A stretch of 64,000 nt of DNA from Orychophragmus violaceus (lineage: Eukaryota; Streptophyta; Magnoliopsida; Brassicales; Brassicaceae). Each line of letters begins with the position of its first letter. Position 1 is the stretch's first letter. Shown here in pieces: positions 43,901 to 54,759 of this stretch. The stretch covers positions 3,100,001-3,164,000 of the forward strand of contig CM058236.1 in NCBI GenBank assembly GCA_030180135.1, given 5' to 3'. The notes beneath the pieces were generated by a model that was given only the letters and a program-made list of their open reading frames with translations, made no database searches and was not told where the DNA came from. The position numbers were made by a program, and so were the translations under genes.

Positions 43901-44842
43901 CCCACAACCAGTATCCATAACCCATGAGGTATTATCAGAAGTAGTTGTATTAACTTCTATAACAAAAATACCTGTCGAAGAAGTCTCGAGAGTCTTCTTC
44001 TTCAATTCCTTTAGACCTTCTTGGAATTTCTTACATTCTCTCCTCCAATGCCCTGGTTCTTTACAGAACCTGCATATGTCAGTTGGCCCAGCCTTGGACT
44101 TGGGCTTGGGCTTTGGCGTGTCCTTGTCCGCGACTTGGACAGCCTTGGCCTTTCCCTTATCCTTAGCAGAGTATTTCTTAAACCCCTTGCCCTTTTGCAC
44201 CAGAAGCACATTGGGGTCCTTGGCAGTTTTCCTCAAGTTGGGCTCTGCAGTCTTGAGCATTCCGTGAAGCTCAGGCAATGTCTTACTCAAGCCATGCATG
44301 TTAAAGTTCAGAATGAACTGATCATAGCTTGCAGGTAAAGACTGCAGAACGATGTCGCAGGCAAGTTCTTGGCTGATAGGGCAGTCGAGTTTCTGAAGAT
44401 GATCGAGATAACCCATCATCTTCAAGACATGAGGACTCACTGCCGCATTTGCAGCCAACTTACAGTCTAAGAGGTTCTTAACAGTCTGAAACCTCTCAGT
44501 CCTTGCTTGCTCCTGAAAAAGCGATTTCAGGCTTGCCATTATCTCAATTGGTGACAACACACTCTCGAACTGCATTTGCAGCTCAGCAGTCATTGTCGCC
44601 AACATAAGGCAATACACATCATTTTCATCTGACGAATGCTTTTCCCAAGCATTATGCAGAGTCATGGCGGCATTGTTAGCAGGCCTCTCGGGGAGAGGAT
44701 CACGAAGGACATAATCCTTCTTCTCCTGCTTGAGGACCAGCCTCAAGTTCCTTGACCACGTCAGGAAGTTCGTTCCAGTCAGCTTCTCCTTCTCGAGAAC
44801 AGACCGGATTGAGAATGTGTTTTGAGTGCTTGTAGTAGTCAT
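40940..44842 (-). CDS. Copia gag-pol polyprotein
   Basis: I start at the ATG at 44842 (MTTTSTQNTFSIRSVL); the open frame extends 28 codons further but those residues look like leader. Residues from this ATG: gag about 10-200; zinc knuckle CRFCKEPGHWRREC at 257-270; protease WVMDTGCGAHIC at 307-318 with Asp310; pre-integrase zinc region LWHCRLGHIS...CEKCESC at 443-479; integrase Asp506 (HTD), Asp570 (RSDRGGEY), Glu605; reverse transcriptase about 825-1060 with YVDD at 999-1002; RNase H with Asp1172 (FTDASF) and Glu1213 (TTEAEY). The domain order protease-integrase-RT-RNase H is diagnostic of Copia. A one-base frame change near 40975 truncates the C-terminus: the other frame continues with DDNVADPLTKPLPRPKLEFL to a stop at 40869-40871. 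All catalytic residues precede the break. Confidence 0.93.
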   Translation of the reverse strand: MTTTSTQNTFSIRSVLEKEKLTGTNFLTWSRNLRLVLKQEKKDYVLRDPLPERPANNAAMTLHNAWEKHSSDENDVYCLMLATMTAELQMQFESVLSPIEIMASLKSLFQEQARTERFQTVKNLLDCKLAANAAVSPHVLKMMGYLDHLQKLDCPISQELACDIVLQSLPASYDQFILNFNMHGLSKTLPELHGMLKTAEPNLRKTAKDPNVLLVQKGKGFKKYSAKDKGKAKAVQVADKDTPKPKPKSKAGPTDICRFCKEPGHWRRECKKFQEGLKELKKKTLETSSTGIFVIEVNTTTSDNTSWVMDTGCGAHICTNMQALSNSRRLKQGQVELRVGNGAKVPALAVGTYLLSLPSGLLLELNNCYFVPAISRNIISISLLDLEGYDFSVKNKLCSFNRNNLFYGCAPLTNGLYILDQSAPIYNINTKRFKPNEENRTFLWHCRLGHISEKRIKRLHSNGLLGSFDFESCEKCESCMMGKMTRAPFNKPNERASNLLGLIHTDVCGPMSTNARGNYQYFITFTDDFSRYGYVYLMKHKSESFEKFREFQNEVQNQLGKSIKALRSDRGGEYLSQEFSDHLRECGIVSQLTPPGTPQWNGVSERRNRTLLDMVRSMMSHTDLPISLWGYALLTAVFTLNRAPSKAVAKTPYELWTGVAPVLSYLRIWGCEAYVKRLISDKLTPKSDKCYFIGYPKETKAYYFYLRSENKIFVARDCNFLEREFLSKKDSGSKVLLEEIQDEQDTAQPNEEEQQEDLQEIVEPEPVVPEVRRSGRIRHEPERYQGFLVTDCHDLLIIDGDEPSNFNQAMMGPDSSKWRKATDSEMDSMSVNQVFSLVDLPAGVKAIECKWIFKKKIDVDGNVQIYKARLVAKGFRQVHGVDYDETYSPVAMMKSIRILLATAAFHDYEIWQMDVKTAFLNGILKEDVYMTQPDGYIDPKNAGKVCKLHKSIYGLKQASRSWNLRFDEAIKQFDFIRNEEEQCVYKKTSGSKIVFLILYVDDILLLGNDVPMLKSVKDWLGSCFSMKDMGEAAYVLGIRIYRDRSRRLIGLCQDSYIDKVLQRFSMKDSKKGFTPMVHGTMLSKKQSPTTAVELERMKNIPYASAIGSVMYAMICTRPDVAYALSMTSRYQSNPGENHWIAVKNILKYLRHTKDKFLVYGGSDVLKVSGFTDASFQTDQDDFRSKSGYIFCLNGGAISWRSSKQDTVADSTTEAEYIAASEAAKEAVWIRKFIIELGVIPDAAEPLALFCDNNGAIAQAKEPRSHQKSKHVLRRFHLIRDIINRKEVKISHRQMITSLIR

Positions 44843-45369
44843 AGCTGAAATATATAAGATAAAAAGGTTATTAGTTAATATGTTCAATATGATTAATCTC
44901 GTATTAGATTTAATATGATTAATCACGCATTATATTCAATAACATAAGTTACCCTCAATAGAATATAATGATTCCAAGATCCACATATAACTAAGATCAA
45001 AGTGGGCCACTGGCCGTCACCCAACCTTAGCTTATATAGGTAAGCCCTTTGTCGGCTAACTATATCCGTGATATAACTCTTGGTTGTGAATCTGGGCCCG
45101 AGGCCCAATCCACTCTGATGTCTCAAGGCCCGGGACTCCCGATGGCCTAGTCAAGAAAACCAGACTATACAGTCATGTAATCATTAATGTCTGGGACTCC
45201 CAATGACATTTATGAATCACAAACCGTCTTATCCACGCAAAAGTAGACACCCTCACACTGTAAGGCCATGAATACAATTGAATGGGCTTCGACAGCTGAC
45301 ATAGAATGGACAAGACATCCAACGCTTGATATTATTTGAGGTTTGTAGGTTTATTAAAATTCATTCCCA

Positions 45370-45560
45370 AAATAGAAGATTACTATTTTGGGAAACTTTC
45401 CATTTTGGAAACCTACTATTTTGGAAACTTTCTAAAATTGGAAACTTTCTAAAAACGGAAACTTTCTAACTTTAGAAATTTCTTAAAATCCAAAACCCGC
45501 AAATCTAGAAACATCTATTTTAAGAAACTTTCTAATTTCAAAATTTCGGAAACTTTAATT
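45370..45560. repeat. GGAAACTTTCTAAAA imperfect tandem repeats
   Basis: About eight to ten imperfect copies of a 15-18-bp unit in plus-strand reading (GGAAACTTTCCATTTT, GGAAACTTTCTAAAATT, GGAAACTTTCTAAAAAC and so on). It lies in the Copia leader. Confidence 0.7.
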
Positions 45561-45987
45561 TAAAATCGATTTATATAACTTTATAAAATAAATATTAAAT
45601 TAATCTGAAGAAAGACGCAAATAATTGGCCCAATTGTTTTAACTTCTTGGCCCGAGGCCCAAGAATTGGTCCATGTCCAAGACATGACCCAATTGTCCAA
45701 TTAAATGACATAACCGGTCTGGTTCATTAAAATTGGTCTAACCAAATTTTAATTACTACGATGACAACAATTGTCAACCGGTTATTTACTGAACCGGATT
45801 TTCTCAATTTATTTGGTCCAACCAAATCAAATTAGAAAATCCTGGTTTAGGCACTAAATCCAATAATTATTTCGACATTGGATTTCTTATCCCGGTTTAA
45901 CCAGAACTTAATAAATTTATTAAGTCTGTTTATTAAACCGTGATGGTTTTAAGTTTTAATTAAATTAAACCGAGCCAAAAACCTAAC

Positions 45988-46215
45988 CGCATCGATCGAC
46001 GCTCTTTGCATCGATCCTGCATCGATCGTGCATCGATCCTGCATCGATCGATGCTCTCACGCGTTGCACGGACGGTTAGCGGGCTTGGCCGAGAGATTTT
46101 CGACGCGAGATCCATGCGATCGTTTGATCGATCCATGCGATCGTGGTCAATCTCTCGCGGTTGCAACGATCGATCCATGCATCGCATCGATCGATGCAAT
46201 GCGATCTCAGCCGAT
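45988..46215. repeat. CGATCG palindrome cluster in Copia leader
   Basis: At 45993-46050 there are five CGATC cores at 45993, 46012, 46023, 46034 and 46044, spaced 19, 11, 11 and 10 bp. At 46160-46205, GCAACGATCGATCC and GCATCGATCGATGC have cores at 46167 and 46188, 21 bp apart, followed by AATGCGATCT as in elements A-D. Between them lie CCATGCGATCG copies near 46110-46145. The cluster is 150-370 bp downstream of the 5' LTR in sense orientation. Confidence 0.8.
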
Positions 46216-46341
46216 GCAAAACCGAGTTTAGGGTTTCGAATTTTAAGTTTCTTAAGTGTTTTCTCATCAAATTCAAGCACAGATTGATTCAAACACTTCT
46301 AAACAACCTAAACATGATTCTAACAGGAGATCCTAACAGAA

Positions 46342-46359
46342 CCAATGGCTCTGATACCA
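46342..46359 (-). other. tRNA-iMet primer-binding site, Copia
   Basis: TGGTATCAGAGCCATTGG on the minus strand, one base from the LTR end at 46361. Long match to the initiator tRNA-Met primer-binding consensus. Confidence 0.9.
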
Positions 46360-46360
46360 C

Positions 46361-47042
46361 TGAAGGATGTTCTGGTGTTAATCCTGATTCAATTCATCAG
46401 ATTAATTGATCCTAAACATGCCAGATCTAGGGTCTCTTGCAGAATCATAAAGTAGATCTCACCTTTTACCTGTTTATGCAGCGGAAAGAGAGAACAGGTC
46501 AGAGATCAGCAGAACCACCAAGGGATGGATCCTCCAAAGGCTCACACACGCACACCGTCAGGAAAGAGGCTGCTAGACCACGAGGAGGGAGGTGCAGAGA
46601 GAGAGGAGGCTGGCGCAGACTTCTGTCAGAGAGGAGAGAATTAGGTCAGGTTTTATTCATTAAAACCTGTCTTAGTTCTCATGGGCTTTCGGGCCCAATT
46701 CTCAGTCTTATCAAATCCAAGGCGTTCTCGCACTGTGTCGATCGACACACCCTGTGCATCGATCGACACACGGTGGCTAAACCCTTTAATCTCTCTAAGT
46801 ACAGTAAATGCCTAGCACTTTTACCGTACTTCTGCTAAACCGTTCCTTCGTAATTTTCCGTTAGCTTAGGCGTGTGACCCATATGGGATCATATAATAAA
46901 GGCAATAAGTCCAAGACTTATAGATCATGAGCGGACTCTAGCAAGCCATCATGACCCCCAGTATTATATGACTTATGTCTGATCATTGACATACTCTTAC
47001 TTTCTAGAGACAGTACCGAGATTACTGGACACAATTCCAACA
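46361..47042 (-). repeat. Copia 5' LTR (right)
   Basis: 682 bp; differs from the left LTR by one extra C near 46372 and one substitution near 46430. Palindrome pair at 46733-46773. Confidence 0.92.
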
Positions 47043-47047
47043 GTTGG

Positions 47048-47105
47048 AAGAGATGGAAAGCCTTGACTTGGACTCGGGGACGAATCGCTTTCAAGGGGAG
47101 AGACT
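47048..47105 (+). other. Element E pol terminus and polypurine tract
   Basis: The frame interrupted at 39339 resumes here and reads EMESLDLDSGTNRFQG, ending near 47092. AAGGGGAGAGACT (47093-47105) directly precedes the LTR start TGTAGC, as expected for the plus-strand primer. Confidence 0.65.
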
Positions 47106-48678
47106 TGTAGCATCGCCGATTCTCGATAGGATCGGTGGGATGGGCCATGGGACCGGAACAACGGAAAGATGGTCAAGGGAGATAAAAGGAGAGTGTTCCA
47201 AGGTTAGAGGACGGCTAAGATCAGTAGGAAAGGAGCTTGGCCGAGTGGAAAGGAGATGGATAGTAAGTGTTCAGCTAGTGTGAGCTGAAAATTCAGCTAA
47301 GCCAGCTGGGTCAACTAGCACTCAGCTCAACCCACCTGAGAGGAGTGTTAGCTACTTGGTTCAGCTGGTGGGCTAGGGCAGCTAGTGACACTATCTAACC
47401 ATAAGCGGTTCTCACCCAAAGGACACAAGTGGTAAGGCATCATTTCGCCCAACCATTCATACCCTTTGGTTATGGGCCTTTTTGGGTCTTCAAAGGGCTA
47501 TAAGTACCCATCCTCCTGGCTAATTTTGCACACATTCAGACACGTAAAAACCTAGATAAATTCTAATGATCGTGAAGGCTTTAAGGCAAGGATATTCAAG
47601 GGTCTTTTGGCCGGAATCTTTAAAATGATTTCTGGCGGTTGAGGGAGTATTTAAGTACGGTTCAAAGGGACAAGTTAGAGGCGCAGCAAGGATCAGAATG
47701 AATCAAACCGCTTCTAAGGATCAGGGAAAAACAACCGGAACACCCAAGGTGCGTCCTGGAAGCCTACCGAACCGCGATCACGGCTAGGCCTTGCGGTCGA
47801 CGGACGTATGGCTGGTTGAATTCTATCTCTCTCTCTCGGTCGAATTAATGTATCATGGTATGATCGTTATGGTGTTGTCCGCAGAAACCGTAGTGGTTGT
47901 ACGGTCGGTGGGATCGGCGGTCACTGTGGGGTTCGATTGTGTTTGAGCAGGTCGGACAGTTGGGTCGTGTGTGGAAACCAATCGATAGGGAGGTAAAGGT
48001 CCTATCGGTGGTTAGGACAGTCGCCAAGCCGAATTCATTCTATCGGGATCGTGTCTCGGACTTGACTGCAGACGGATGGATACGATTGCGGGTCAAGTTG
48101 AGGTGGGCATTCATGACCGGATCTCGTCCACCGTGCGCCCATGGGGTTAGGATTGGATAGCGATCAAGGATACCGAATAGTTACGGTCTGCGGGTAGACG
48201 GTAACGGTTCACGTTCGCGTTCTGGTGTGGATTGTGATTGGTTCTTGTTCCCATCCATTTGGTAAACTTAGTAGAACAAGGGAATAACGGTTAAGTATGG
48301 GAACGTATGAGCATATAGACGGATTTGTTATGTTGCTGGATTATATTCTGAGTCTGTTTAGACTACTTGTATGTTTTATTGATGCATGACATGAGCTTGA
48401 TTGTAGCATTGACCGGGCTTAGGCGCGCGGGACAAAGACCTAGACGGACGAGTAGTGAATAGACTGATTAGTTTAGGACTGAACAATACACTAGCCTATT
48501 GTGCAAACTCTTGATTGTATCAGTACCTTGGTTTATTAATGAAAAATCAGTTTATTGCCTTATCTATTATGTTCTATCATTGCTAGACTTAAGTGAATTA
48601 AATTAGAACAATGGTTTTTAGGACTTAGACGACGATACGGAACCTCTTCCGGCCTAGTGGCCGGGTTTGGGTGTTACA
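47106..48678 (+). repeat. Element E 3' LTR
   Basis: 1573 bp from TGTAGCATCGCC to GGTGTTACA. A TATA box (CTATAAGTA) is at 47498-47506. The U3 part contains an AGCT-rich block (47265-47400) that recurs at 63605-63735. Open frames at 47044-47283 and 47897-48160 are not supported as genes. Confidence 0.72.
47498..47506 (+). promoter_or_regulatory. TATA box in element E LTR
   Basis: CTATAAGTA in the plus strand, about 390 bp into the LTR, with CCCATCC downstream. Confidence 0.45.
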
Positions 48679-48689
48679 AAATCAACCAC

Positions 48690-50687
48690 TGTAACACCTG
48701 TTTCCCGTTATCCGCTGACCATCGAGCTGACCAGTCAACAATAAAAAAATAACATGACCGATCGAACCCGAGCAGGCCAAACGAGAAAAGTTTGTCACAA
48801 TACGAAGCCAGAGACAGTTCGGTTTGAGACAATGGCTCGCACCAAACCGTCCTTGACCCCGTTTACCTCGCTTCCACCATACAAGGCTTTTCAACCAGCA
48901 TTGCTTCCACCAGTTGTGTCGGTTCGGACTAAACCAAATATCAAGAAAGAGATTTCATTTCTAAGTGTTTTAGGTCTTTTAAAATCTTTTAGCCTATTTA
49001 AATCTAATTCCAAAACAATCAGAAGATAAACAGACTCCATGAAACCCAAACCGAAATAAACCCAATCAATACAATTGAATCAAACAGCGGCCCAAAAGCC
49101 ATCCCGAGACTACACCGAAGACCTCCCAAATCTGCCGAGCTAAGCCAAACCTGAAAACAACAAAAGAGTCTAATGAGTGATCTAATATCACCCGACGAGT
49201 CGGTCCCCACTAAAAGACTTCTAAGAATCTACAAAGAATATCCCGCCCCAAAACCCGAAATAACAATCAAACTGAAAAGATAGCTGATCACGTGCCACCA
49301 TGACGTGATGAGCTCCACAACACACAAGCATTATTTAATAAAAAGGGAAGCACGGAGATCGAGACCACTTCGGCACATGATCTCGATCGGACTCGATCTA
49401 TCTAACACGAAACTACTCTAACACCACTGGACCCACTATGAGAACTCGGTAACTTCCACGGGAACACTTAGCTACTGCCATGGTAACTAAAACTACCCAC
49501 GACTCATAGACGTAAACACGAAGTCTACGACATAGGACACTGTTCTCTGTCCATTGATAAAAAGCGACTCACGCTACCCCTAGATAGCAAAATCTTCCAT
49601 GCAGTCCGGCCCTAGGACATGACCCCGTATTCTCGGGACCATACACCTACCGGTGTCACTTAGTAGGTTAACACCATAACCAGAATCACCACCCAAAGGC
49701 ACGTGAACCGATCAGGCAACTACCTGAGGATCCAATCGGGTCGGAAGTACCGGAACGCTTTCATTCGTCTTGCGGGATATAACGCACCCTAGAGTCCTGA
49801 GAACAATAAATAAACATGCAGACTCTCTGGGACTCTACACAGCAAGAAAGACCGACAAGGTCAGACATAAATAATGAACACAAACAACGAAACCCGATCT
49901 ATCCCGCAAGTCCTATTCATCCACATCCACACCACCAACTTTATCCGGTTCTATACTGGATTAGATATCTACCAAACTTACTCGGTCCCGTGACCGAGGT
50001 AAGTAAAACACAACATGTCTATCCGGCTCAACACCGGAGTAGACCAAATAACACAAACAACGGACTATCTGGCCCAACACCGGAGTATTCTAATAAACAA
50101 GCCTGCACACAATCACACAACATGAAATCCAACAACACACAATTAATTACTTACGATATCTCCTAAATATCTTTTAAATATCTAAATAACACACAACAAG
50201 GCTTTTAGTTCATTCTAAACTTTTAATTCATTTAGTCTGCTACCTTGGGATTAGCGGCTTGCTAACCCCATAGACGGCTCAATTCCGAATTAACACCTTT
50301 TAATTAATATCTCCTAAATATCTTTTATAACTCTTCGATCTATTTGTTTAAGATTAGTAAACTTACTAATCTCCTGACATCTCATTGTTAATTTAATTAT
50401 ATTCAATTAACCCAATAACCCGTCTATTATCTAATACCCACCCCGTTATTATACTATATATGTGTTAAGTATTTTATCCCGTATTTTAACTTACTCTTAA
50501 TTCATCGTACATAGGTTCAATAAGTACGTTAATATTATGGTATATATTCATATAGGTCATATCATGCCAATCTATATGAAGGCATCATTCAATAATCAAC
50601 CAACGATACCACAGATCTATACGTGCTATTTAGCATGCATATAACAACCTAACCAATTCATTAATTAAACCAATATCAATCAATAAA
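48690..50687 (-). mobile_element. Inverted relative of the host 1 LTR, part 1
   Basis: Minus-strand LTR ending CAGGTGTTACA (TGTAACACC at 48690). It matches host 1 segments in reverse order: 48700-49010 to 24120-24397, 49260-49330 to 8380-8415 plus 16789-16830, and 49930-50110 to the CCGG-rich repeats of 7560-7740. No primer site follows its end, so it is probably a solo LTR. Element D interrupts it at ATAAA. Confidence 0.65.
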
Positions 50688-51864
50688 TGATAGGTGTATA
50701 GTTTTATCCCTATTCTACTGCAAGTGCACAGTTAATGCAATCGTAGTATATAAGGTATCGAATCCCACAAGGACTCTCAGTCACACAATAGATTATTAGT
50801 AGTTCAGATTTAATTAAGCGAAGCAGATGTGAAAACAGTAAACGAAATAGCAAGCAAATCAAGCGAGTTTGTAAGCAAGAGGACGAAGCGTTAGGTTTCA
50901 GGAGTTCTCAGGAAATCAGGAACGCAAGCAATCAATCTATCTAGATCTAATTAATAACTGATCTAGAACTCAAACACGGATATAGAATTAACCAAATTCC
51001 TTTGCGATAATTCTCTAAGTCTAAGTGCAGCAAACCAAACTTTCGTTTGCGAGAACTAACAGATTAAACCAGCTTTGATTCCAAGTTTGATATGTTCACA
51101 ATTAACCTAAACCAAACTTCCGTTTGCAAATAGTTTAATTGCTTATCTAGGTTCTTTCTAGTTAAATTAACCAACTTCCGCTGCATTAATCAACCTAACA
51201 TCATAATTCTGATTAGCTACTTCAGATTAAGCATTAAGAACAACTTAGATAAAGAACTAGCAGATATGAATCTCTACAGATTAATTTAAACTATAGTTCT
51301 CTGAAATCCTTAATGAGAATCCTTCAACCTAACAGGTAAACTACTCAGACATATTCATCGAGACAGAAAATATCATAAGTAGAAAACCAAATATCATATA
51401 ATCAAGTAAGAACTGGGGTTCAAAATCAAGTCTCTTTCGAGATCAGGATCAGCCCCTCAACTCTCTCTGAGTAAAACTTAACGTAAGAAAAACTTAGCCT
51501 AACCAGTGGCTGTAAAACCTAATTATAATCCTAAAACACGTTTTGGGGCTTCTTTGTGAATATCAGGAACTTCTGGGCAGAACTGCAATTTCATTATCCT
51601 TCATTAAACCGTCGTTTGGCCCATCTCGCTGGTGCAACGATCGATGCCATGAATGTGTCGATCGTTGCGGCTCTGAAATATTGACAGTGAAGTCTATCTC
51701 TCGGCCAAATACTCTAATTAGCTCCAGAAAATGCCATAATCACCAAATATGCTCCAAATGTGCTTGTACCTAATAAACACCTGAAAAGACTCTAAAACAT
51801 AGTAAAAGACTCGATAAATAACACATATACCATGGTTAAAAACCCTAAAATCCATGGTATATCA
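50688..51864 (-). repeat. Element D 3' LTR (left)
   Basis: 1177 bp, TG...CA ends. ATTATAATT near 51521-51528 is the TATA-like site; palindrome pair GCAACGATCGATGC / TGTGTCGATCGTTGC has cores at 51638 and 51659, 21 bp apart and about 112 bp upstream in sense orientation. Confidence 0.9.
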
Positions 51865-53211
51865 ACTCCCCCACACTTAGCTCTTGCTTGTCCTCAAGCA
51901 AAACAAAGAACTAAATGTAGTTAAGAGGTTTGAAAGCTTTCAGAAACTCTTTTCGTCATAGAAGCAACAACACTCAGATTCCCCTTAGTAAACCACTGCA
52001 AGAATCAATCACAGGATATCAAGACCAACATATACTTCCCCCACACTTAGCAACTGTCCTAAGTAAACTCCACAATCACATTCAAGCATTCAAATTCTCC
52101 CTACTGACTTCTGCAAGTATTTAAGTGCGGTCTCACCTAAGGAGTATCGATCAAAGGGCACATGGATTCTTATCTTATCAGCTCTAGACCACCATACTAT
52201 CTTTCTCTAGTCCCTTTCTTCTCTTTCCCTTCCTTAACAACTGATTTTTCCCACATTGGGTATCATTTTATTTTTTTTATCAGTGTTCTTCCCGTTATGG
52301 GGTGTACTTTGGACACATTCCCGTGTCTACCACTCCTGTGACCACTTCGGAGTTACTAACTCATCCTCAGTTTATTATCTTTTTTTTTTTTTTTTTTAGA
52401 AGGGGAGAAGGGAACTAAATAGGATAGGTTGACAGGCTGTGTTAGAACTAACAGGGAATCCGACACAGAGTATACCAAGCCCTTAGGTGAGAAATCTAAG
52501 TCAGTATTAAATTGAAGTCAGTAAAAGGATCCTCTGATACCTGAAGTGATGTGGGTGTTCCCAGTAGGTTGATCTGTGTCCGGGTTTTCTAATAGTCAGA
52601 GATAGATCCTGCAACTTTATCTCAATGGTTACTTAAGTTCCTGCAAGTGCTATAAATCTTCTAAAAAATTCACTGTTTCTTACTTAAACAATTTTGACTC
52701 AATAAAACAAAAATTTTGAAAAATGGACTGACTCTTAAGAAAACAGAAAGATAAACGTCAGTAGCACCTCCCCCACACTTAAGACACACTGTCCCCAGTA
52801 GTGTCAAGCGAAGGATCGGTAAAAATAAATAAAAATTGTTAATGGATGTGTTGAACTCTGTCGTATTTTACCTCTATCGCTCAAGCACCGATCGTTGCAC
52901 ATAGTGCATCGATCGTTGCTAGGCGATTTTTCGTTGAGTGTCGATCTTTGCTCATAGTAGCAACGATCGTTGCAATGCGTGTATCAGATCAATCAGCAAT
53001 TTAGCAGGTTAGTCCGTTGGGATCTATCAAATTTCGAATCCTGCAAGCTGGAAACACTGAAAACAGAGTAAAATCGAAGCAAATAGCGTAGCATATCAAA
53101 CATATCATCCAAAAACAAAAAGCATCCTAAAAATCAAAAGGAAAAAGTGCAAAGATAAATAAGAAAAGGATAAAAAGTACAGAACCGAATGTCTGAAAAC
53201 GGAGATAAATC
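51865..53211 (-). other. Element D 3' non-coding region
   Basis: Same layout as in A-C: polypurine-type tracts at 51865-51878, about 52035-52050 and 52767-52782; a T-rich stretch near 52378-52398; palindrome pairs within 52886-52980, followed by AGGCGATTTTT and AATGCGTG. No gene. Confidence 0.65.
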
Positions 53212-54727
53212 TCACTCGCTCACATCATCTATCCCACCATATCGCTCATCGTCACTGGCTGCCTCAGCTATGCGATCAGTACCGCTCGAAGAAGTAGGAG
53301 TCGGAGATCGTCGTCTGCGTTGAGAAGGTCCTGGGATGGGCTTGTGAACCTGTGGCTGTCTCCTGCAAGTGCAGCTGCGGAGGAAACCCCAAATGGTCTG
53401 AAACATACCCTCCTGACGCTCTCTCCAATCACCCTCAGACATCTCACGCACAGGCATAGACGGGGCTGGATATGGACCGATGTCATGTGTAGCAGGGGCA
53501 GCAGCAGGTGCAGAGGAAGATGACGCTCTCGTAGACGGCTCTCCCAGCGGGTGGGCCATAGTAGGCACTGCGCGTCGAGCTCTTGCAGGAGGGCGGAAAC
53601 TCAAAGCATCAATGGTATCAATCCGAGTCAGCCCAGCAGCAGGAAGATCAATACCATACTGTGTATCCTCAGGGTCGAAGTACACCCAGACTCGCCCCTC
53701 CTTCAGCCACGTAGCACTCTGCAAGTGACTAAGATCCAGGAACTCTCTCTCAGTAACGCACTCTGTATCCCCCATAGGGATCCCGCAGTGTATGAAAATA
53801 GGAGTAAGAAGACTCCCTACTATCTCCTTGCGCACGCCGTCATAAGGCTTCTTCTGCAACTCGCAAAGATGATGGGCAAATAAAGCTCCCAGGTTGACTT
53901 TCCTAGCTGGGTTTCTCACATCGGTACCCCTGAACTGCTCCCTCAGTCCTCTGAATAGAATCTCCAACTCGTTCTTGCGCATCTTGTTGGCCTCATGCTT
54001 GCACAATAGAGTGCGTCCCAAGATACGCAAGACATACCTGAGGGCCGGATGCCTGACCTGAATCACTGGCGTAGTCCGTGAGTGATACCGTCCACCACCA
54101 ATGTACTGCCAAAACTGCGCAGCCTCTGCTGGTTCCCATGGAAGGGACATATCGGTGCGTGGCTGCTCAGTGCTAAACCCATAGATCCTACAGATATCGA
54201 GAAGGGGCACTCGATACCTGGCGCCAAGACACATGAAAGTAAAAGTGCCTCCCTGAGCACTCCTGCTCTCCGGGTTCGGGTATACAACCCTGCATGTGGC
54301 AAGAAGCTGCCTCACCAGCTCTGGGTATAGATCGTAAGGCTGCATTGGCATTGTCCCCAGACCAATGCCTCTGCACAGATCCATAACCTGCTGGTCAATG
54401 CCGAGACCATGACAAGTCGAGTAGTTCGCAAACTTGGTTGGCGCTATCTCCATGCCACACCAACCGTTATACAGCAGTGTGTCGTACTCGTCCCAGTACT
54501 CATGTAGTGGCCTCTCTGTGAAATCAGTCGTAGTGAGCAGCTTCTTGATACCCTTGCCCCAGTCGCGATCAGTCCGAATCCGAGCCTTATCTGCTCTTGG
54601 CCATGGTGGCCCAATGGTCGCATGAACCAACAGAATCCCTGTGTAGCCACTCTGGTGGCGGAATGTACTGTCGTGAGGTGCTTGCGGCTGTGGCTCTGCG
54701 CTTGCGGGGTTGATCCTGGGTTGCCAT
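53212..54727 (-). CDS. Athila-type accessory ORF, one frame change, element D
   Basis: Homologous to the 502-residue ORF of C. The native start is probably the ATG at 54727 (MATQDQPRKRR), but a frame change near 54625 separates the first ~33 codons from the long open frame, which on its own runs from 54759. Conserved blocks: ERPLHEYWDEYDTLLYNGWC, YPELVRQLLATCRVVYP, RYRVPLLDICRIYGFSTE, the Ala/Pro-rich linker, SCTCRRQPQ and RYGGIDD. Function unknown; see the ORF in C. Apart from the N-terminal shift the frame is fully open. Confidence 0.68.
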
Positions 54728-54759
54728 CTGCAAAACAGAAATTTAAGCAAATTAGTCAC

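Larger units (their letters stand above)
44843..46341 (-). other. Copia leader region
   Basis: About 1.5 kb from primer site to gag start. It contains A/T-rich sequence with repeated GGAAACTTTCTAAAA units (45370-45560), GGTTTAACC-type segments, and a cluster of CGATCG palindromes at 45988-46215. No ORF of recognisable type; frames at 45960-46292 are made of the palindrome sequence and read as RSMHRSCIDR-like repeats. Confidence 0.65.
39340..47042 (-). mobile_element. Ty1/Copia LTR retrotransposon, young
   Basis: Minus-strand element with LTRs 39340-40020 (681 bp) and 46361-47042 (682 bp), ends TGTTGGAATT...CATCCTTCA, and target duplication GTTGG (39335-39339 and 47043-47047). The primer site is at 46342-46359 and the polypurine tract at 40021-40031. 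I see one substitution and one single-base deletion between the LTRs, so insertion is recent. It encodes one near-complete gag-pol and has a 1.5-kb leader with palindrome pairs. It sits in the pol 3' end of element E. Confidence 0.92.
34072..48678 (+). mobile_element. Element E: decayed Ty3/Gypsy retrotransposon, split by a Copia element
   Basis: Plus-strand element. The 5' LTR is represented only by its last ~430 bp (34072-34503). A tRNA-iMet primer site, degenerate gag-pol (about 34690-39334, resuming 47048-47092), polypurine tract (47093-47105) and a full 3' LTR (47106-48678) follow. The Copia element at 39340-47042 interrupts the last pol codons. Many stops and frame changes show that E is old compared with its Copia insertion. 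Confidence 0.8.

Noticed and set aside
45960..46292. Arg/Asp/Cys-rich open frames on both strands
   Set aside because: They are translations of the CGATCG palindrome cluster (CIDRS-type repeats) in a leader region.
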